Below are positions 9,831 through 11,825 of a DNA stretch of 11,825 bases, one piece after another (position 1 is the first letter of the stretch; every line of letters begins with the position of its first letter). A program made the translations under genes and the position numbers. The DNA comes from DATEPR01 sp036503065 (GTDB taxonomy: Bacteria > Actinomycetota > Actinomycetes > Mycobacteriales > Pseudonocardiaceae), in NCBI GenBank assembly GCA_036503065.1, contig DASXXM010000049.1, positions 1 through 11,825 of the forward strand, in the 5' to 3' direction. The notes under the pieces were generated by a model, which saw only the letters and a program-made list of their open reading frames with translations, was not told the origin of the DNA and ran no database searches.

Positions 9831-11825
9831 TCATTCATCGACATCGCCACCGTCACCAACCACCGCGACCGCCCGAGCCGCGTCCGGGCCATCCGCGAGC
9901 AGGACACGGAACCCGCTCTCATCCAGAATCGGTACCTTCAACTGAGCAGCCTTCTCGGCCTTGCTACCCGGCGTGTCACCGATCACCACGAACGCGGTCT
10001 TCTTGGAAACCGACCCGGCCGCCTTCCCACCCCGAGCGGTGATCGCCTCCTTGGCCTCGTCACGAGAGAAGCCGTCCAGCGATCCGGTCACCACGATCGT
10101 CATACCTGCCAACGTGCGCGGCACGCTGTCGTCACGTTCCTCGGCCAGCCGCACCCCGGCCGCGCGCCACTTGCGCACCACGTCACGATGCCAGTCCACC
10201 TCGAACCACTCGCGCACCGCGACGGCGATGGTCGGCCCGACACCGTCCACATCGGCCAACATATCCTGATCGGCCGTCTCGATCGCGGACAGCGAACCCA
10301 ACGCACGAGCCAACGCCTGCGCCGCGGTAGGACCAACGTGCCGAATCGACAACGCCACCAGCGCACGCCACAGTGGACGGTCCTTGGCCAGGTCGAGATT
10401 GGCCAACAGCTTGGCGCCGTTCGCGGACAGGTCGCCTGCCTTGGTGCGGAACAGTTCCGTATCCAGCAGCTGTTCCTCCGTCAGATCGAACACATCGCCC
10501 TCGTCGGCGATGGCGCCGGACGCCAGCAGCGCGGCGGCCGCCTCATAGCCGAGACCCTCGATGTCGAAAGCGCCCCGCCCGGCCAGATGGAACAGGCGTT
10601 CCCGCAGTTGGGCGGGGCAGGATCGGGCATTCGGACAGCGGATGTCGACGTCGCTCTCCTTCTCCCGGTGCAGCGGTGTGTGGCATTCCGGGCAGATGTC
10701 CGGCATCACGAACTCGGTCAGCGTGCGGCCGTCCTCCCGTGCCGCCACGACCGGACCGAGCACTTCGGGGATCACGTCGCCCGCCTTGCGGATCACCACC
10801 TGGTCGCCGATCAGCACGCCCTTGCGCTTGACCTCGTCCGCGTTGTGCAGCGTGGCCAGCGCGACCGTCGTGTTGGCGACCTGCACCGGTGCCATCACCG
10901 CGAACGGCGTCACGCGGCCGGTGCGGCCCACGTTGACGCGGATGTCCAGCAGGGTCGTGACGACCTCTTCCGGCGGATACTTGTAGGCGATCGCCCAGCG
11001 GGGTGCGCGTGACGTGGTGCCGAGACGACGCTGCTCGGCGACCTCGTCGATCTTGATCACGATTCCGTCGATCTCGTGCTCCGCGTCGTGCCGGTGCTCG
11101 CCCCAGTAGGCAATGTGGTCCTTGACCTGCTCGAACGTGTCGAGGATCTTGGTGTGGGGCGACACCGGCAGCCCCCACGCGCGCAGGGCCTCGTACGCCT
11201 GGGACTGGCGTTCCGGGTGGAAGCCCTCGCGCTTGCCGAGGCCGTGGCAGATCATCCGCAGCGGCCGGCTCGCGCTGACCCGGGGATCCTTCTGGCGCAG
11301 CGACCCGGCGGCGGCGTTGCGCGGGTTGGCGAACGGCGGCTTGCCCGACTCGACCAGCCGGGCGTTCAGTTCGGCGAACTCGCTGACCACGAAGAACACC
11401 TCGCCACGCACCTCGACCAGCGGCGGCACCGGGTACTCCGCCGTGCCGGCCAGCACTTCCGGCACGCTGCGCATGGTGCGCACGTTGAGCGTGACGTCCT
11501 CGCCCGTGCGGCCATCGCCCCTGGTCAGTGCCCTGACGAGCCGGCCGTCCTGGTACAGCAGGTTGATGGCAAGGCCGTCGATCTTCAACTCGCAGAGGTA
11601 GTGCACCGGACCGCCGAGCGCCTTCTCGACCCGGTCCCACCAGCCGTGCAGCTCGTCGGTGCCGAACACGTTGTCCAGGCTGAGCATTCGCTCCAGATGG
11701 TCGTGCGCGGAGAACTCGGTGGAGAACGCGCCACCGACGTTCTGGGTCGGCGAGTCGGGCGTGACCAGCGACGGATGGGCGTCCTCGATGGCCTGGAGTT
11801 CGCGCAGCAACGTGTCGAACTCGCC
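9831..11825 (-). CDS. ligA: NAD-dependent DNA ligase, N-terminus beyond the window
   Basis: 664 residues are visible, and the frame is still open at the right edge (first codons GEFDTLLRELQ), so roughly the first 40-50 residues of domain Ia are missing. LigA seals nicks in replication and repair using NAD+. Visible in order: SLDNVF, the adenylated Lys81 (visible numbering) in ELKIDGLAINL, LTRGDGRTGEDVT, VEVRGEV-type strand (VRGEVFFV), FANPRNAAAGSLRQ, the OB fold (GRTGRVTPFAVM), a Cys4 zinc finger (CPEC, 15 residues, then CPNARSC), helix-hairpin-helix motifs (FDIEGLGYEAAAALL, LSIRHVGPTAAQALA) and a C-terminal BRCT domain (LAGMTIVVTGSLDGFSRDEA onward), with a short acidic tail. All key residues in view are intact. 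The GNAT gene starts about 42 bp after its stop and may be co-transcribed. Confidence 0.98.
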   Translation of the reverse strand, partial: GEFDTLLRELQAIEDAHPSLVTPDSPTQNVGGAFSTEFSAHDHLERMLSLDNVFGTDELHGWWDRVEKALGGPVHYLCELKIDGLAINLLYQDGRLVRALTRGDGRTGEDVTLNVRTMRSVPEVLAGTAEYPVPPLVEVRGEVFFVVSEFAELNARLVESGKPPFANPRNAAAGSLRQKDPRVSASRPLRMICHGLGKREGFHPERQSQAYEALRAWGLPVSPHTKILDTFEQVKDHIAYWGEHRHDAEHEIDGIVIKIDEVAEQRRLGTTSRAPRWAIAYKYPPEEVVTTLLDIRVNVGRTGRVTPFAVMAPVQVANTTVALATLHNADEVKRKGVLIGDQVVIRKAGDVIPEVLGPVVAAREDGRTLTEFVMPDICPECHTPLHREKESDVDIRCPNARSCPAQLRERLFHLAGRGAFDIEGLGYEAAAALLASGAIADEGDVFDLTEEQLLDTELFRTKAGDLSANGAKLLANLDLAKDRPLWRALVALSIRHVGPTAAQALARALGSLSAIETADQDMLADVDGVGPTIAVAVREWFEVDWHRDVVRKWRAAGVRLAEERDDSVPRTLAGMTIVVTGSLDGFSRDEAKEAITARGGKAAGSVSKKTAFVVIGDTPGSKAEKAAQLKVPILDESGFRVLLADGPDAARAVAVVGDGGDVDE

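Noticed and set aside
9762..11012. Plus-strand open frame of 416 codons antisense to ligA
   Set aside because: ligA is certain on the other strand; this frame has no recognisable domain and mirrors its codon bias.

Overview
The window is high-GC DNA (third codon positions almost all G or C, many GTG/TTG starts, Arg/Ala-rich shadow frames) of the kind found in actinobacteria. The arrangement gatC-gatA-(small gene)-gatB next to an ACT-domain gene, with ligA nearby, suggests a Pseudonocardiales-type actinomycete. That placement is inference from general knowledge; no database was searched.

Layout, left to right. (1) 1-304, minus: N-terminal part of a D-2-hydroxyacid dehydrogenase that runs off the left edge, divergent from (2) an alpha/beta hydrolase (368-1336, plus). 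(3) A secreted lipoprotein with a PQQ-glucose-dehydrogenase-like beta-propeller (1357-2571, plus), convergent with (4) an HxlR-type regulator carrying an SCP2-like C-terminal domain (about 2581-3243, minus). (5) Divergent from the regulator lies a two-gene plus-strand unit: a PPOX-fold flavin/F420-type protein (3301-3804) and a second alpha/beta hydrolase (3807-4508). The regulator probably controls this unit through a palindrome lying on its -10 box. (6) A 423-bp gene-free interval (4509-4931) holds degenerate direct repeats, a 17-bp tandem duplication, a strong G-quadruplex motif and a hairpin. (7) The minus-strand operon gatC-gatA-small membrane protein-gatB (8458 down to 4932) encodes the tRNA-dependent amidotransferase. 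(8) An ACT-domain protein (8627-9280, plus) is divergent from gatC. (9) A GNAT acetyltransferase gene (9281-9788, minus) is broken near its 3' end by extra copies of an 8-bp repeat. (10) NAD-dependent DNA ligase ligA (9831 to beyond the right edge, minus) lacks only its N-terminus.

How the parts work together: GatC, GatA and GatB form one enzyme that converts Glu-tRNA(Gln) and/or Asp-tRNA(Asn) to the correct aminoacyl-tRNA. A 64-67 residue putative membrane protein is tightly embedded in that operon. LigA is essential replication/repair machinery. The HxlR/PPOX/hydrolase cluster looks like a small inducible redox or detoxification module.

Several genes (dehydrogenase, lipoprotein, HxlR, PPOX, gatC) have no usable Shine-Dalgarno but have a TANNNT -10-like box 6-7 nt before the start codon, as expected for leaderless transcripts. 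The window is mostly housekeeping. The clearest unusual signals are the 8-bp repeat frameshift in the GNAT gene and the apparent duplication of the hydrolase/gatB 3' junction in 4430-4970. I see no defence system, CRISPR array, tRNA, rRNA or complete mobile element.
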